Origin: Ulvibacter litoralis
GTDB taxonomy: Bacteria; Bacteroidota; Bacteroidia; Flavobacteriales; Flavobacteriaceae
Assembly (NCBI RefSeq): GCF_900102055.1
Contig: NZ_FNBA01000001.1
Span: forward strand, 1 to 64,000
Direction: 5' to 3'
Length of the DNA stretch: 64,000 nt
Shown here: positions 1 to 9,953 of the stretch, piece by piece
Position numbering within the stretch: position 1 is the first letter of the stretch
How the letters are laid out: each line of letters starts with the position of its first letter
Translations under genes and position numbers: made by a program
The notes under the pieces: generated by a model
Database searches by the model: none
What the model was told of the DNA's origin: nothing
What the model saw: only the letters and a program-made list of their open reading frames with translations

Positions 1-2466
1 TCCAATAGCCAATGAAAAATCGGGAACCGTTAAGGCCAACTCTCCAGCGTCAATAGCATCTTGCTCTACTTCATAATAATAAATATCGTATAATAGAGGA
101 TCTGAACCATCTAAAACCTCTGGCTCAACAACCGTTAAATCAAAAACCTCTAATCCATCGCCTGGAGTATCATAATCACACAAACGTAAAGGGTCGGCAG
201 GTGCTACAATCTCAGGAGTGTTACGGACTTCTAAATTTAAAATAGTCGTATTGTAACAGCTCGTTGTAACACTCTCGATACGTGCAAAAACAACATCGTT
301 ATAAGGATCATCATTTGCATACGGATCTAGCAATTCATTTAAATTGTTCTCTGCATCCGATTGAGTTGGGTGATAGGTAACTATTAAATCAGGATCGCCA
401 AGAGTAATATCAACATCGGCATCGTGCAACGTAAAAAAGGCAAAACCATCATTATTACCGTCGCAAATTACCAATGGCTCTGGCGCTCCATTTACTACAG
501 GAGGCGTATCCATCAAAATGTCAAAATTTTGGGTCGTATCAAAACAATTTTGATTATCGTCATTTTCAAGACGAATGTAAATTGTAAGCGGTGTTGCCGT
601 TACATTATAAATCAATGGCAGTGCATTTGCATTTGCATCAGCATCAGCTTGACTTAAGTGATAGGTAACATTAAAATTAAATGGATTAGCCCCATTTAAT
701 ACAGTAGCATTAAACAATGCACTAAAATTAATTTCTTCATCACCTGTTTCATCTTGATCGCATAAATAATAAGGAGATGTAACTGCTCCTGCGATAGCCG
801 CAGCAAATTCAATTTCAAAAGAAGTCGTGATAAAACATGTCCCCGACAAATCTTCAATACGAATATAAATTACTTCCACATTACCAGTAATTAAATATAC
901 TGATGGATTTAGAATTGGATTTGCACCAGAGTTTGCTTCTCCAGGTGTGTTATGAAATGTAATATTAAACAATGCTGGGTCCTGTGTTCCTAAAACAAGC
1001 GAAGAGTTTACTGTAAGATCAAAAACACCTGGAGCCGTACCATCATCACAAATAAATATATCATTAGGTTCTGTTGCTATAATCGGCATTGGAAGAATGG
1101 TAATTTCAAAACTATCCGTAGCAAAACATGTAGGAGAATCAACATTTTCTACTCGAACATAAATTATTTCAGAAGGAGCGTTTACATTATAAGGAGTAGG
1201 TAATGGATTAATTCCTCCATCAGCTTCTACTTGTGAATTATGATAGGTAACAGTATATGCTAATGGGTCTTGTCCATTTAGAGCTTCCGCATCTTTTAAA
1301 GCAGGTAAATCAATAGGTTCAACGTTATTAGAACCTGTGTCACAAATCTCATAATCTGTCATTGGCCCCGCAGTTGCCTGTGTGTATTCAATTAGGAAGC
1401 TTGTTGTTTCCCAACACGTTCCTGAAGTATCTTGAATTCGAATATAAATAGTTTGAGACGAACCAACAATTGGATAGGCCGCAGGATTAGCTATAGGATT
1501 AAACCCTGTATCGGCATCAGCTTGCGACGTATGATATGTTATAACAAAGTCGGTAGTGCTTTGAGTGCCAAACACAATAGGTGTATTTACTGTTAAATCA
1601 AATATCCCTGGTGTGGTTCCATTATCGCATATAAAAAGGTCTATTGGAGGTGATGCAATTACAGGATTTGGATATGTAATTATTACATATTCTCTTAATT
1701 GATCTGTACCTGAACCAAAACTTATTGTAACTCTATAATCACCAGCATCTGTCACATTAATTATTGGAAAATTCCCATTAAATATAGTCACATATCCAGT
1801 TCCATCATCATATTCCCAAAGGTAATTTGTAGCTCCAAGTTCTGTGGCATCAAGTTCAAAACTATCCCCCTCACAACCTGTTTGTGTTGTTAAAATTGTA
1901 CAATCTGTCGATCCTGAATTTGGTGCTCCTGCATTGGTTTGTTCTAATTTAATAAAACCAGCAGCTTGATCATAATTTGTAATTACTAGGACATAAATCT
2001 GTCCCGGAAGCCCAGCATTAATTGTAAAGTTTTCTACTGGTGCAGCTGAAAAACTACAATCTACTTCGTTAAACGCTTGTAATTTTGTGTAATCACATAA
2101 ATCATCACCCTGACTAAAAGGCCCCCAACAAATAAAATCTACATCTAGACCTGTTCCTGTTGGATTTCCATTTACATCAAATGAAGTATTTTGCGTTATC
2201 TCAAAATTTAAAGTTCCAGCTTGATCTATTTGCAGGAAAAACCAAGCAGGATAAGGTTGATCAAATAAACAAGCATAATCAGGACCAGGCTCTGCTGTTG
2301 CATTACAATCTGGATCTGTATTATTACAATTAGCAAATATTAAAGATTGGTCACCTGCACAAAATGGTTCAATTTCAGAACAGGTACCTCCTTGAGCTAA
2401 CATTATAAGAGGGAAAAATAAAAATATAAATAAGAGTGATTTCTTTAAAGGGAGGTTCTTTTTCAT
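1..2466 (-). CDS. large secreted repeat protein, 5' part (truncated by window edge)
   Basis: An open frame of 822 codons runs from an ATG at 2466 off the left edge, so only the N-terminal part is present. It begins with a signal peptide (charged MKKNLPLKK, then a hydrophobic stretch ending LMLAQ-like near residue 25). Residues of about 30-185 look like an adhesion/lectin-type beta domain with several Cys. About 190-260 resemble a PKD/Ig-like fold (TGCEGDSFELDATELGA, DAGDYRVTI). From about residue 265 there are at least five complete and one partial units of about 95 residues, each starting with an ICD motif (near 279, 373, 469, 568, 666, 761) and containing TYHxSQxDAD and IYIRxE...C. Such proteins in flavobacteria usually end in a gliding-motility/type IX secretion C-terminal domain. 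That end is outside the window, so secretion by T9SS is inferred. No adhesive target can be named. Confidence 0.85.
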   Translation of the reverse strand, partial: MKKNLPLKKSLLFIFLFFPLIMLAQGGTCSEIEPFCAGDQSLIFANCNNTDPDCNATAEPGPDYACLFDQPYPAWFFLQIDQAGTLNFEITQNTSFDVNGNPTGTGLDVDFICWGPFSQGDDLCDYTKLQAFNEVDCSFSAAPVENFTINAGLPGQIYVLVITNYDQAAGFIKLEQTNAGAPNSGSTDCTILTTQTGCEGDSFELDATELGATNYLWEYDDGTGYVTIFNGNFPIINVTDAGDYRVTISFGSGTDQLREYVIITYPNPVIASPPIDLFICDNGTTPGIFDLTVNTPIVFGTQSTTDFVITYHTSQADADTGFNPIANPAAYPIVGSSQTIYIRIQDTSGTCWETTSFLIEYTQATAGPMTDYEICDTGSNNVEPIDLPALKDAEALNGQDPLAYTVTYHNSQVEADGGINPLPTPYNVNAPSEIIYVRVENVDSPTCFATDSFEITILPMPIIATEPNDIFICDDGTAPGVFDLTVNSSLVLGTQDPALFNITFHNTPGEANSGANPILNPSVYLITGNVEVIYIRIEDLSGTCFITTSFEIEFAAAIAGAVTSPYYLCDQDETGDEEINFSALFNATVLNGANPFNFNVTYHLSQADADANANALPLIYNVTATPLTIYIRLENDDNQNCFDTTQNFDILMDTPPVVNGAPEPLVICDGNNDGFAFFTLHDADVDITLGDPDLIVTYHPTQSDAENNLNELLDPYANDDPYNDVVFARIESVTTSCYNTTILNLEVRNTPEIVAPADPLRLCDYDTPGDGLEVFDLTVVEPEVLDGSDPLLYDIYYYEVEQDAIDAGELALTVPDFSLAIG

Positions 2467-2571
2467 TATCAATTTTATATAAGGGCGAAATTTAAGGTTT
2501 TTTTATGAAACCATAAACTTTCAAATATAAAAATAGTGACATTCAATTTTTCAAAGCCAACTCCGAATGCG

Positions 2572-2579
2572 TATCTTTG
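2572..2579 (+). promoter_or_regulatory. folE promoter, -7 box
   Basis: TATCTTTG matches the Bacteroidota TAnnTTTG -7 element and lies 35 nt before the folE ATG. The expected -33 position holds a T-rich stretch (TTTTTC) instead of TTTG, so the upstream half is weak. Confidence 0.5.
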
Positions 2580-2614
2580 CAAACTGCATTTTATGCCTAA
2601 TTAAAAAATAAATA

Positions 2615-3292
2615 ATGGATTTGGAAAAACAGCTTAAGGCTATTGAAGCATTAGGGGACGATCACGTTGGAACTGCTAGCGACACTCCGCTACGTAGTGA
2701 TGCTTTCGATTTAAGTGATATTGAAAAAATTGCACTTATAAAAAAAGATGTTCACAACATCATGCAAACCTTAGGTCTCGACTTAACAGACGACAGCTTA
2801 AAAGGGACTCCAACGCGAGTTGCAAAAATGTTTGTTCAAGAAATTTTTAGTGGTTTACACCCAGACCGTAAACCAAAAGCGTCAACATTTGACAATAAAT
2901 ACAAATACAACGAAATGTTGGTAGAGAAAAACATCACCCTCTACTCAACCTGCGAACACCATTTACTTCCAATTGTTGGAAAAGCACATATTGCTTACAT
3001 TTCTAACGGAACGGTTGTCGGTCTTAGTAAAATGAATCGTATTGTAGATTATTACGCTAAACGCCCACAAGTTCAAGAACGATTAACCATACAGATAGTA
3101 AAAGAGCTTCAGCAAGTTTTAAACACTGAAGACGTTGCCTGTGTAATTGACGCAAAACACTTATGCGTAAATTCACGCGGTATTCGCGATATTGATAGCA
3201 GTACTGTAACGAGCGAATTTGGAGGGGTATTTAAAAACCCTGAAACTCGCAGTGAATTTTTAGACTACATTCAACTTACTACAGAATTTTAA
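2615..3292 (+). CDS. folE: GTP cyclohydrolase I
   Basis: This enzyme converts GTP to 7,8-dihydroneopterin triphosphate, the first step of folate/pterin synthesis and the entry to queuosine precursors. The sequence contains the family core: the STCEHHLLP zinc/catalytic motif (Cys113, His115, His116), GLSKMNRIVDYYAKRPQVQE, and the KHLCVNSRG motif carrying the third zinc ligand, Cys184. The length of 225 residues is normal for the type IA enzyme. The N-terminal 35 residues are variable, as usual. The start is supported by the promoter box at 2572. It is followed by cysS after 15 nt, probably in the same transcript. queE, which acts later in the queuosine branch, also lies in this window at 14.6 kb. 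Confidence 0.97.
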   Translation: MDLEKQLKAIEALGDDHVGTASDTPLRSDAFDLSDIEKIALIKKDVHNIMQTLGLDLTDDSLKGTPTRVAKMFVQEIFSGLHPDRKPKASTFDNKYKYNEMLVEKNITLYSTCEHHLLPIVGKAHIAYISNGTVVGLSKMNRIVDYYAKRPQVQERLTIQIVKELQQVLNTEDVACVIDAKHLCVNSRGIRDIDSSTVTSEFGGVFKNPETRSEFLDYIQLTTEF

Positions 3293-3307
3293 CATTTACC
3301 TATATAG

Positions 3308-4792
3308 ATGAAACTTTTCGAACAACAAGAATTGCACATTTACAATTCCATTTCAAAAGAAAAAGAAAAATTTGAACCCATTCACCAAGGAGCAGTCGGC
3401 ATGTACGTCTGTGGACCTACCGTTTATAGTAACGTACACATGGGGAATTGTCGTACTTTTTTGTCGTTCGATTTGGTGTTTCGTTATTTAAAACATCTAG
3501 GGTATAAAGTTCGTTACGTTCGTAATATTACAGATGCGGGGCATTTAGAAAATGACGGCGAAAGTGGTGATGACCCTATTCTGAAAAAAGCACGTATTGA
3601 AAAATTAGAGCCGATGGAAGTGGTTCAGAAATACACGGTCGATTTTCACGAAACGATGTCGAAGTTTAACGCCCTTCCTCCGAGTATTGAACCCACAGCT
3701 ACGGGACATATTATTGAACAGATAGAAATTGTCTCTAAAATTATTGCGGAAGGATACGCCTACGAAGTAAACGGATCGGTTTATTTTGATGTTGTAAAGT
3801 TTGACAAAAAACACAAATACGGAAAATTAAGCGGTCGAAATCTAGATGATATGATTTCGAATACCCGCGAATTAGCCGCACAGAGCGATAAAAGGAATCC
3901 GCAAGATTTTGCCCTTTGGAAAAAAGCCGAACCACAGCATATCATGCATTGGCCCTCTCCTTGGAGCGAAGGTTTTCCTGGTTGGCATTTAGAATGTACC
4001 GCAATGAGCACCAAATACTTGGGTGAGTCTTTTGATATTCATGGCGGTGGAATGGATTTAAAATTTCCACATCACGAGTGTGAAATTGCGCAAGCGGAAG
4101 CTTGTAACCACAAATCACCAGTGAATACTTGGATGCACGCAAACATGCTGACCCTTAACGGTAAAAAAATGTCTAAGTCGACAGGAAATAATATTCTTCC
4201 AGACGAATTATTCACAGGCAATAATGATGTGTTAAGCAAAGCATTTTCACCTACTGTAGCGAAGTTTTTCATGTATCAAGCGCAATACCGAAGCATTTTA
4301 GATTTTTCTAACGATGCGTTGGTGGCTTCTGAAAAAGGCTTCAATCGATTGATGGATTCGTATCGCGCATTGACATCCCTTTCCGTGGCTAAAAAAAGCA
4401 GTTTCGATGTTTCGGCATGGAGACAATCTTGCTACGATGCGATGAACGATGATTTTAACAGTCCGATTTTAATTGCGCAACTCTTTGAAGCTTCAAAATT
4501 AATAAACGCTGTAAAAGAAGGAAACGAAACACTTTCCGAAGCAGATTTAGAAATTTTAAAAACAACCATGCATGATTTTATTTTCGACGTGCTTGGTTTA
4601 ACCGATGATGTTTCAGAAACAAATACGAACGGCGACAAATTATCGAGCGCTGTCGAACTATTAATTTCTCTTCGGAATCAAGCCAGAGCAAATAAAGACT
4701 TTGCCACAAGCGATCAAATTAGAGACCAATTACAAGAAGTTGGCATTCAGCTAAAAGACGGAAAAGAAGGAACCACTTATTCTTTAAACTAG
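3308..4792 (+). CDS. cysS: cysteinyl-tRNA synthetase
   Basis: Class I aminoacyl-tRNA synthetase that charges tRNA-Cys in the cytoplasm. The HIGH-type signature is HMGN (residues 44-47, following the zinc ligand Cys35 in CGPTVY). The other zinc ligands lie in WHLECTAMS and HHECEIAQ, and the KMSKS loop is intact in [11 protein letters not shown] near residue 287. The C-terminal anticodon-binding helical region and the terminal [19 protein letters not shown] segment are present. The length of 494 residues is typical. It sits 15 nt after folE and 18 nt before yidD, which suggests a co-transcribed housekeeping run folE-cysS-yidD. Confidence 0.97.
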   Translation: MKLFEQQELHIYNSISKEKEKFEPIHQGAVGMYVCGPTVYSNVHMGNCRTFLSFDLVFRYLKHLGYKVRYVRNITDAGHLENDGESGDDPILKKARIEKLEPMEVVQKYTVDFHETMSKFNALPPSIEPTATGHIIEQIEIVSKIIAEGYAYEVNGSVYFDVVKFDKKHKYGKLSGRNLDDMISNTRELAAQSDKRNPQDFALWKKAEPQHIMHWPSPWSEGFPGWHLECTAMSTKYLGESFDIHGGGMDLKFPHHECEIAQAEACNHKSPVNTWMHANMLTLNGKKMSKSTGNNILPDELFTGNNDVLSKAFSPTVAKFFMYQAQYRSILDFSNDALVASEKGFNRLMDSYRALTSLSVAKKSSFDVSAWRQSCYDAMNDDFNSPILIAQLFEASKLINAVKEGNETLSEADLEILKTTMHDFIFDVLGLTDDVSETNTNGDKLSSAVELLISLRNQARANKDFATSDQIRDQLQEVGIQLKDGKEGTTYSLN

Positions 4793-4810
4793 CAAGTAGT
4801 AAAATTACAA

Positions 4811-5053
4811 ATGAAGCGCATTTTAACATATCCATTTATACTTCTTATACGGGGATATCAGCTCTTTATTTCGCCCATACTCCCCTCCACATGTCGTTAT
4901 ACGCCTACTTGTTCTCATTACACTATTGAAGCTTTACAAACTCATGGTTTATTCAAAGGAAGTTGGCTGGCTATAAAACGAATTGGAAGTTGTAATCCTT
5001 GGGGAGGAAGCGGACACGATCCAGTACCTCCTGTAGTCAAAAAGAAAGGTTAA
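4811..5053 (+). CDS. yidD: membrane protein insertion efficiency factor YidD
   Basis: A small (80-residue) membrane-associated protein of the YidD/DUF37 family, which helps the YidC insertase place proteins in the inner membrane. The family pattern is complete: [24 protein letters not shown], then the Gly-rich [13 protein letters not shown] tail, with the conserved Cys residues of the CRYTPTCS motif. A short N-terminal amphipathic helix precedes it. The gene follows cysS by 18 nt and is in the same direction. In many bacteria yidD lies beside rnpA/yidC; here it does not. Confidence 0.93.
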   Translation: MKRILTYPFILLIRGYQLFISPILPSTCRYTPTCSHYTIEALQTHGLFKGSWLAIKRIGSCNPWGGSGHDPVPPVVKKKG

Positions 5054-5111
5054 TTGTTCTTTTTTGCGCGCAAGCTTTTCTATATTTACACTCCACATTA
5101 ATATAATACAT

Positions 5112-5939
5112 ATGCCTTTTTTAAGTTTTACTTGGAATCCTTCAGAAGGAATCGATTTAGGTTTCTTTTTAGTACGTTATTACAGCTTAATGTTTGTAAT
5201 TGCATTCACACTAGGATGGTTTATCACTAAGAAAATTTTTAAAAACGAAAACCAATCACTTGAAAAGTTAGACAGTCTTTTTATCTACATGGTGGTTGCT
5301 ATTTTATTGGGAGCACGTTTAGGTCACGTTATTTTTTACCAAAGTGAATTGATTTTTGAAGATCCTATTTCTGTATTACTTCCTTTTAGAACAGTTCCCG
5401 AATTTGAGTACACAGGATTTCAAGGTTTGGCAAGTCACGGTGCTGCGATAGGAGTAATTATTGCCATGTTTTTGTACAGCAAAAAAGTACTAAAAAAACC
5501 AGTACTTTGGATTTTAGACAGAGTCGTAATTGCTGTTGCATCGGGTGCTATTTTTGTGAGAATTGGAAATTTTATCAATTCTGAAATTATTGGTAAAGCG
5601 ACAAACAGTGACTTCGGAGTAATATTTAAGCAATTAGGAGAAACTTTTCCACGTCATCCTGCACAATTGTACGAATCTGCTGGTTATGTTGTTGTATTCC
5701 TTATCCTATGGTTTACGTACTGGAAAACTGAAAAAAGCAAACAACTAGGATACCTTTTTGGTCTTTTCTTAGTATTGCTATGGACGGTTCGTTTCTTTGT
5801 AGAGTTCGTAAAAGAAAGTCAAGGTGGTTTTGAAAGTGCTTTAGGGCAAACTCTTTCCACTGGGCAATGGTTAAGTATTCCGTTTATTATTGCTGGAGTT
5901 TATTTTATGGTGCAATCGAAAAAGAAACCCACTGTATAG
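5112..5939 (+). CDS. lgt: prolipoprotein diacylglyceryl transferase
   Basis: Integral membrane enzyme that attaches diacylglycerol from phosphatidylglycerol to the lipobox Cys of prelipoproteins, the first step of lipoprotein maturation. Signature segments are visible: GLASHGAAIGVIIA with the catalytic His, VRIGNFINSEIIG, and HPAQLYES. About seven hydrophobic segments span the protein. A longer reading starts at a TTG (5064), but the ATG at 5112 (MPFLSFTWNPSEG) fits the family N-terminus better, and a possible -7 box (TATATTTA, about 5080) lies between the two, so I use 5112. The product is 275 residues. It is followed directly by a lipoprotein gene, and the window is rich in lipoproteins that Lgt would process. 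Confidence 0.95.
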   Translation: MPFLSFTWNPSEGIDLGFFLVRYYSLMFVIAFTLGWFITKKIFKNENQSLEKLDSLFIYMVVAILLGARLGHVIFYQSELIFEDPISVLLPFRTVPEFEYTGFQGLASHGAAIGVIIAMFLYSKKVLKKPVLWILDRVVIAVASGAIFVRIGNFINSEIIGKATNSDFGVIFKQLGETFPRHPAQLYESAGYVVVFLILWFTYWKTEKSKQLGYLFGLFLVLLWTVRFFVEFVKESQGGFESALGQTLSTGQWLSIPFIIAGVYFMVQSKKKPTV

Positions 5940-5940
5940 T

Positions 5941-6429
5941 ATGAAATCTAAGGCATTACTTTTAAGTATGATTGGTGGTTTTTTGCTCTTCGGAAGCTGT
6001 AAAGAGAAAACTACCGAAAAAGTATTGACACAAGAGGTAGTCTTCAAGAAAGAAGGAGAGCTTCAACTGAAAAAGGCCACTAGCGACTCACTCATTGTTT
6101 CACTTGACATTGAAATAGCCGACGATGAATACCAAACCCAAACGGGATTGATGTACCGCAAGTCGATGCTAGACAGTCGCGGAATGCTGTTTATTTTTGA
6201 AGATGAAGAACCGCGCTCCTTTTACATGAAAAACACAGAGTTTGGATTAGATATCATCTACATTAATAAAGCGCAAGAGGTTGTTAGCATTCAGAAGAAC
6301 GCCAAACCATTAGATCAATCTTCCTTACCTTCAAACAAGCCTGCTACGTATGTTTTAGAAGTTAACGCAGGACTTTCAGACCAATGGGGTCTTGAGCCTG
6401 GAGATCGCATAGAATGGACTGCTTTATAA
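5941..6429 (+). CDS. DUF192 (UPF0127) lipoprotein
   Basis: The reading frame is open further upstream, inside lgt, but the ATG at 5941 gives a clean lipoprotein signal (MKSKALLLSMIGGFLLFGSC, lipobox Cys20) one base after the lgt stop, so this is taken as the start. The mature part carries the DUF192 pattern: LDIEIADDEYQTQTGLMYRKSM, GMLFIFEDEEPRSFYMKNT, LDIIYINKAQEVVSI, and YVLEVNAG. DUF192 proteins form a small beta barrel of unknown function and are usually exported. The gene appears translationally coupled to lgt. No partner or substrate can be inferred. Confidence 0.9.
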   Translation: MKSKALLLSMIGGFLLFGSCKEKTTEKVLTQEVVFKKEGELQLKKATSDSLIVSLDIEIADDEYQTQTGLMYRKSMLDSRGMLFIFEDEEPRSFYMKNTEFGLDIIYINKAQEVVSIQKNAKPLDQSSLPSNKPATYVLEVNAGLSDQWGLEPGDRIEWTAL

Positions 6430-6680
6430 CTAGCGTACATTTTTGCGCAACACCACTTTTTCTACCATAATGCGTCACTTTCCGAAGCAATTAATGAACG
6501 TCTAACAGGAAATAACACTTCGTTTACACATCTGCATCCCTTCTATTTTTAAAACACCTTCAACAATCAATAAGCCATACCAAAAACAGTCATCAAACGA
6601 ATCAATACCGATTGTTTTGATTGGAAACTGCGCAATGCTTAGTTGTATTCTGAAACCTCAAAACTAGTACAAAACAAAAA
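6430..6680. other. intergenic spacer, no gene seen
   Basis: About 250 bp between the convergent DUF192 gene and secDF. It is AT-rich, with stops in all frames and no recognisable repeat, promoter or RNA apart from the terminator that begins at 6681. Confidence 0.6.
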
Positions 6681-6703
6681 ACCCTTCGCACATTACGAAG
6701 GGT
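6681..6703 (-). terminator. intrinsic terminator between DUF192 gene and secDF
   Basis: Perfect 8-bp stem ACCCTTCG / CGAAGGGT with a 7-nt loop, flanked by A-rich sequence on the left and TTTTTA on the right. It can act in both directions: 26 nt beyond the secDF stop on the minus strand, and also for the plus-strand lgt transcript. Confidence 0.8.
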
Positions 6704-6729
6704 TTTTATAGTCTTTAGAAAAGAAGGAT

Positions 6730-9700
6730 TTACGCTTTAACTTCTTCCTCTTCTTCTTTTTTATTTGAAAGGTCAATTCCTTTTCTCTTAACTGTATCGT
6801 ACATCACTGGTGTTGCGATGAACAATGAAGAGTATGTACCTACAACCACACCTACGATGATTGCGAATAATAACCCTCTAATAGATTCAGCTCCGAAAAA
6901 GAACATACATAACAATACTACCAAAGTAGTTAATGACGTATTTAACGTACGACTTAATGTACTGTTCAATGCTTCGTTAATTACTCTACCAAACTTCCAA
7001 GAAGTATGCTCGTTAAAGTATTCACGAATACGGTCAAACACTACCACCGTATCATTTAATGAGTATCCAATTACGGTAAGGATTGCCGCAATAAACGATT
7101 GGTCAATTTCCATACTAAATGGCATAAAGCTGTATGTTAACGAGAAGATCCCTAATACGATCAATACATCGTGGAATACTGCCGCTACAGCACCTAAACT
7201 AAATTGCCATTTTCTGAAACGCAGTAAGATGTATAAGAATACAACAATTAATGAACCTAATACAGCCCATAAAGAGTCTTTCTTAATATCATCTGCAATA
7301 GTAGGACTTACTTTATAGTATTCCATTCTACCTGCTACTTTTCCTTGGTCATCTGTTTTAAACTGCTCTAAAGTCATTGTTGCAGGAAGGTTTGGTTTCA
7401 ACCCTTCAAATAACATGCTTTCGATTTCGTCATCCACTTCAGTTCCAGTTTCATCTACTTTGAATTTTGTAGTAATTTTCAACTGGTTTTCACTACCGTA
7501 AGTTTTTGCTTCAGCACTACCAAATACAGCTGTTAAATCTTCTTGAATTTCAGAAGAGTTGACATCTTTTTCAAAACGAACTGTGTATGTACGTCCTCCA
7601 ACAAAATCAATACCTTGATCTAGTTTGTTTGTAAACAACGAGATTAAACTGATTGTAATTAAAATACCTGAAATTATATAGGCAATTTTACGTTTTCCAA
7701 GGAAATCAATGTTTACGTTTTTAAACAAGTTCTTTGTAAATGATGTAGAGAAATCTAATGGCTTCCCGTTTTTAGTATAACGATCAATAAACAATCTTGT
7801 AATGAAAATTGCAGTAAATAATGACGTTAGAATACCTATTAATAAGGTAGTTGCAAATCCTTGAATTGGTCCTGTTCCGAATACCAATAAGATTAAACCA
7901 GTTAAACCAGTTGTGATGTTCGCATCTAAGATTGAAGACAATGCATTTGAGAAACCATCTTTAATAGCATCTTTTTGCAGCTTCCCTTTGGCAAGCTCTT
8001 CTCGAATACGCTCAAAGATAAGTACGTTCGCATCTACCGACATACCAATGGTTAATACAATACCGGCAATACCAGGTAATGTTAATACAGCTCCTAATCC
8101 AGCTAAAACTCCGAATATGAACAAAATGTTTACTGCCAAAGCAACATCTGCAAATGCACCTGCTTTTCCGTAGTAACCAATCATCCATAATAATACAAGT
8201 GCTAATGCAATAGCGAATGATAAAATACCACTATCAATTGCTTCTTGACCTAATGTCGGTCCGACAACCTCTGCTTGAATAATATCTGCCGATGCTGGTA
8301 ACTTACCTGCACGTAATACGTTTGCTAAATCTTGTCCTTCAGTGATATCAAAGTCTCCTGTAATTTCACTACGACCACCGCCAATACCACCTGCTACAGA
8401 AACACCTGGTGCAGAGTAAACGATATCGTCTAATACAATTGCAATTTGACTTTGGTTGATGTTTGCTTGATTGGTCATTTCTTCCCAAATTTTAGCACCT
8501 TTACCATTCATTTGCATGTTTACAGCCACACGACCTACTTGGTCATACGATTGTGATGCATCCGTTACCACACCACCAGATAATGGCGGGATGTTTTCTC
8601 TGTTTCCTCTTAACGCATAAAGTCCTGTAGTAATTAGTACATCACCTTCTTCATTAATTTGAGTTTCTTTTGGCTTTTCCCAAACGAATTTTGCGTAACG
8701 CTCACTGTTAGGCAACAAAGAACGTACTTGCGGCATACGTAAGTAACTATTGATTACTGCTGTATCTTTTAATGAGAAGTTTGCGATAACTGGACCGCCT
8801 TGGTAACCAGGAGACACTATTTTAGAAATGATTGGTCTTGCATTAGCTGCATCTACCAATGAATCATTTACATCTTGACCACCTAATAATTCAGTAATAT
8901 CATCGTCTGCTTTTGTTGAATCTACAACAGTTTCGGCAGTTTGTGGTTTTTCAGCTTTTTTAAGCTCTGCTACTTTAGCATCGGCTTGAAAAAGGAATCC
9001 TTGCATTTGCTCAGACTTGTATACATCCCAAAATTCTAATTGAGCGGTACTTTGTAATAATTTTTTAACACGATCTACATCTCTTGCTCCTGGCAATTCA
9101 ACTAATATACGAGCTGACTGACCTAAACGTTGAATGTTTGGTTGCGTGACACCAAATTTATCGATACGTTTTCTAAGTACTTCGAATGCTGATGTGATTG
9201 ATTCGTCAATTTTCTTTGAAAGAACAACCTTAACTTCATCGTTAGACATTGAAGCGTTGATATCATCTTCCAACCCTTTGTTGAAGAAAATATCAGGTGA
9301 CGCTAAATTATTTTCACCTGGAAGCGCATCAAAAGCTTCGAAGAAAGACTCTAAATAGGTGTCTTGTGCATCCTTCTGAAGTTCAGTAGCGTTCGCTAAT
9401 GCTTGATTGAAAGCTGGATCTTTAGAATTATTCGCCAATCCTTTTAAGATATCTTGTACAGAAACTTGTAGAATTACGTTAATCCCTCCTTTTAAATCTA
9501 AACCTTTATTAAGCTCTTTTTCTTTTGCTGTTTTATAGTCAATCCCTAATAACACAGAGTTGTTAGCAACTGAATCTAAATATCTTGCTTCCGCAGCGTC
9601 ACTATCTCTAGGGCTATCTGGAAATTTCAAGTCTGCGAATGCTTTTGCATCGTCTTCAACTTGGTTTGCTACGTATGTAAATGACAGCTGGTATAAACTT

Positions 9701-9750
9701 ACCAGGCCAAATAATACTGCAAATACTATAATGAGTCCTTTATTTTGCAT
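6730..9750 (-). CDS. secDF: fused protein-export subunits SecD-SecF
   Basis: A 1006-residue fusion of SecD and SecF, the proton-driven factors that pull translocating proteins through SecYEG into the periplasm. The fusion is usual in Bacteroidota. The N-terminal half shows the SecD P1 domain (VLRKRIDKFGVTQPNIQ, ARILVELPG), the conserved GRSEITGDFDITEGQDLANVLRAGKLPA segment, and the first six-helix bundle with MSVDANVLIFERIREE. The C-terminal half is SecF: DFVGGRTYTVRF and the second bundle with IGYSLNDTVVVFDRIRE. The extreme C-terminus is acidic/charged. A -7 box at 9797 precedes the gene. It is followed by a terminator at 6681. Confidence 0.97.
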   Translation of the reverse strand: MQNKGLIIVFAVLFGLVSLYQLSFTYVANQVEDDAKAFADLKFPDSPRDSDAAEARYLDSVANNSVLLGIDYKTAKEKELNKGLDLKGGINVILQVSVQDILKGLANNSKDPAFNQALANATELQKDAQDTYLESFFEAFDALPGENNLASPDIFFNKGLEDDINASMSNDEVKVVLSKKIDESITSAFEVLRKRIDKFGVTQPNIQRLGQSARILVELPGARDVDRVKKLLQSTAQLEFWDVYKSEQMQGFLFQADAKVAELKKAEKPQTAETVVDSTKADDDITELLGGQDVNDSLVDAANARPIISKIVSPGYQGGPVIANFSLKDTAVINSYLRMPQVRSLLPNSERYAKFVWEKPKETQINEEGDVLITTGLYALRGNRENIPPLSGGVVTDASQSYDQVGRVAVNMQMNGKGAKIWEEMTNQANINQSQIAIVLDDIVYSAPGVSVAGGIGGGRSEITGDFDITEGQDLANVLRAGKLPASADIIQAEVVGPTLGQEAIDSGILSFAIALALVLLWMIGYYGKAGAFADVALAVNILFIFGVLAGLGAVLTLPGIAGIVLTIGMSVDANVLIFERIREELAKGKLQKDAIKDGFSNALSSILDANITTGLTGLILLVFGTGPIQGFATTLLIGILTSLFTAIFITRLFIDRYTKNGKPLDFSTSFTKNLFKNVNIDFLGKRKIAYIISGILITISLISLFTNKLDQGIDFVGGRTYTVRFEKDVNSSEIQEDLTAVFGSAEAKTYGSENQLKITTKFKVDETGTEVDDEIESMLFEGLKPNLPATMTLEQFKTDDQGKVAGRMEYYKVSPTIADDIKKDSLWAVLGSLIVVFLYILLRFRKWQFSLGAVAAVFHDVLIVLGIFSLTYSFMPFSMEIDQSFIAAILTVIGYSLNDTVVVFDRIREYFNEHTSWKFGRVINEALNSTLSRTLNTSLTTLVVLLCMFFFGAESIRGLLFAIIVGVVVGTYSSLFIATPVMYDTVKRKGIDLSNKKEEEEEVKA

Positions 9751-9796
9751 TGTTAATTGTTTTTTGGTCTTATTTTTCCCCGAATTTCCGGGTGGG

Positions 9797-9804
9797 CAAA
9801 TATA
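9797..9804 (-). promoter_or_regulatory. secDF promoter, -7 box
   Basis: On the minus strand TATATTTG lies 46 nt upstream of the secDF ATG and matches TAnnTTTG. No clear TTTG is seen at the -33 position. Confidence 0.5.
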
Positions 9805-9953
9805 TACTTTTACCCTATGATTTGATAATTATTTTTTTCGATTGTATTACTCTCTAAATGAATTTTGAAAGTAGGCTTTAAAAATTAAATCATAGTACGT
9901 CTTGCGTAACTATTAGTTAACCTAGTAAAGATTCTGATGGTGTTCGGGAAGTA

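Noticed and set aside
424-657. 77-codon plus-strand frame opposite the large secreted protein
   Set aside because: It lies entirely antisense to a long, clearly coding repeat protein and has a biased, meaningless composition.
5064-5111. TTG-started extension of lgt
   Set aside because: The extra 16 codons are not part of the family and overlap a possible promoter box; ATG 5112 fits the Lgt N-terminus.
6818-7318. 166-codon frame antisense to secDF
   Set aside because: It is a shadow of the strongly conserved SecF region on the other strand, with no recognisable domain or promoter.
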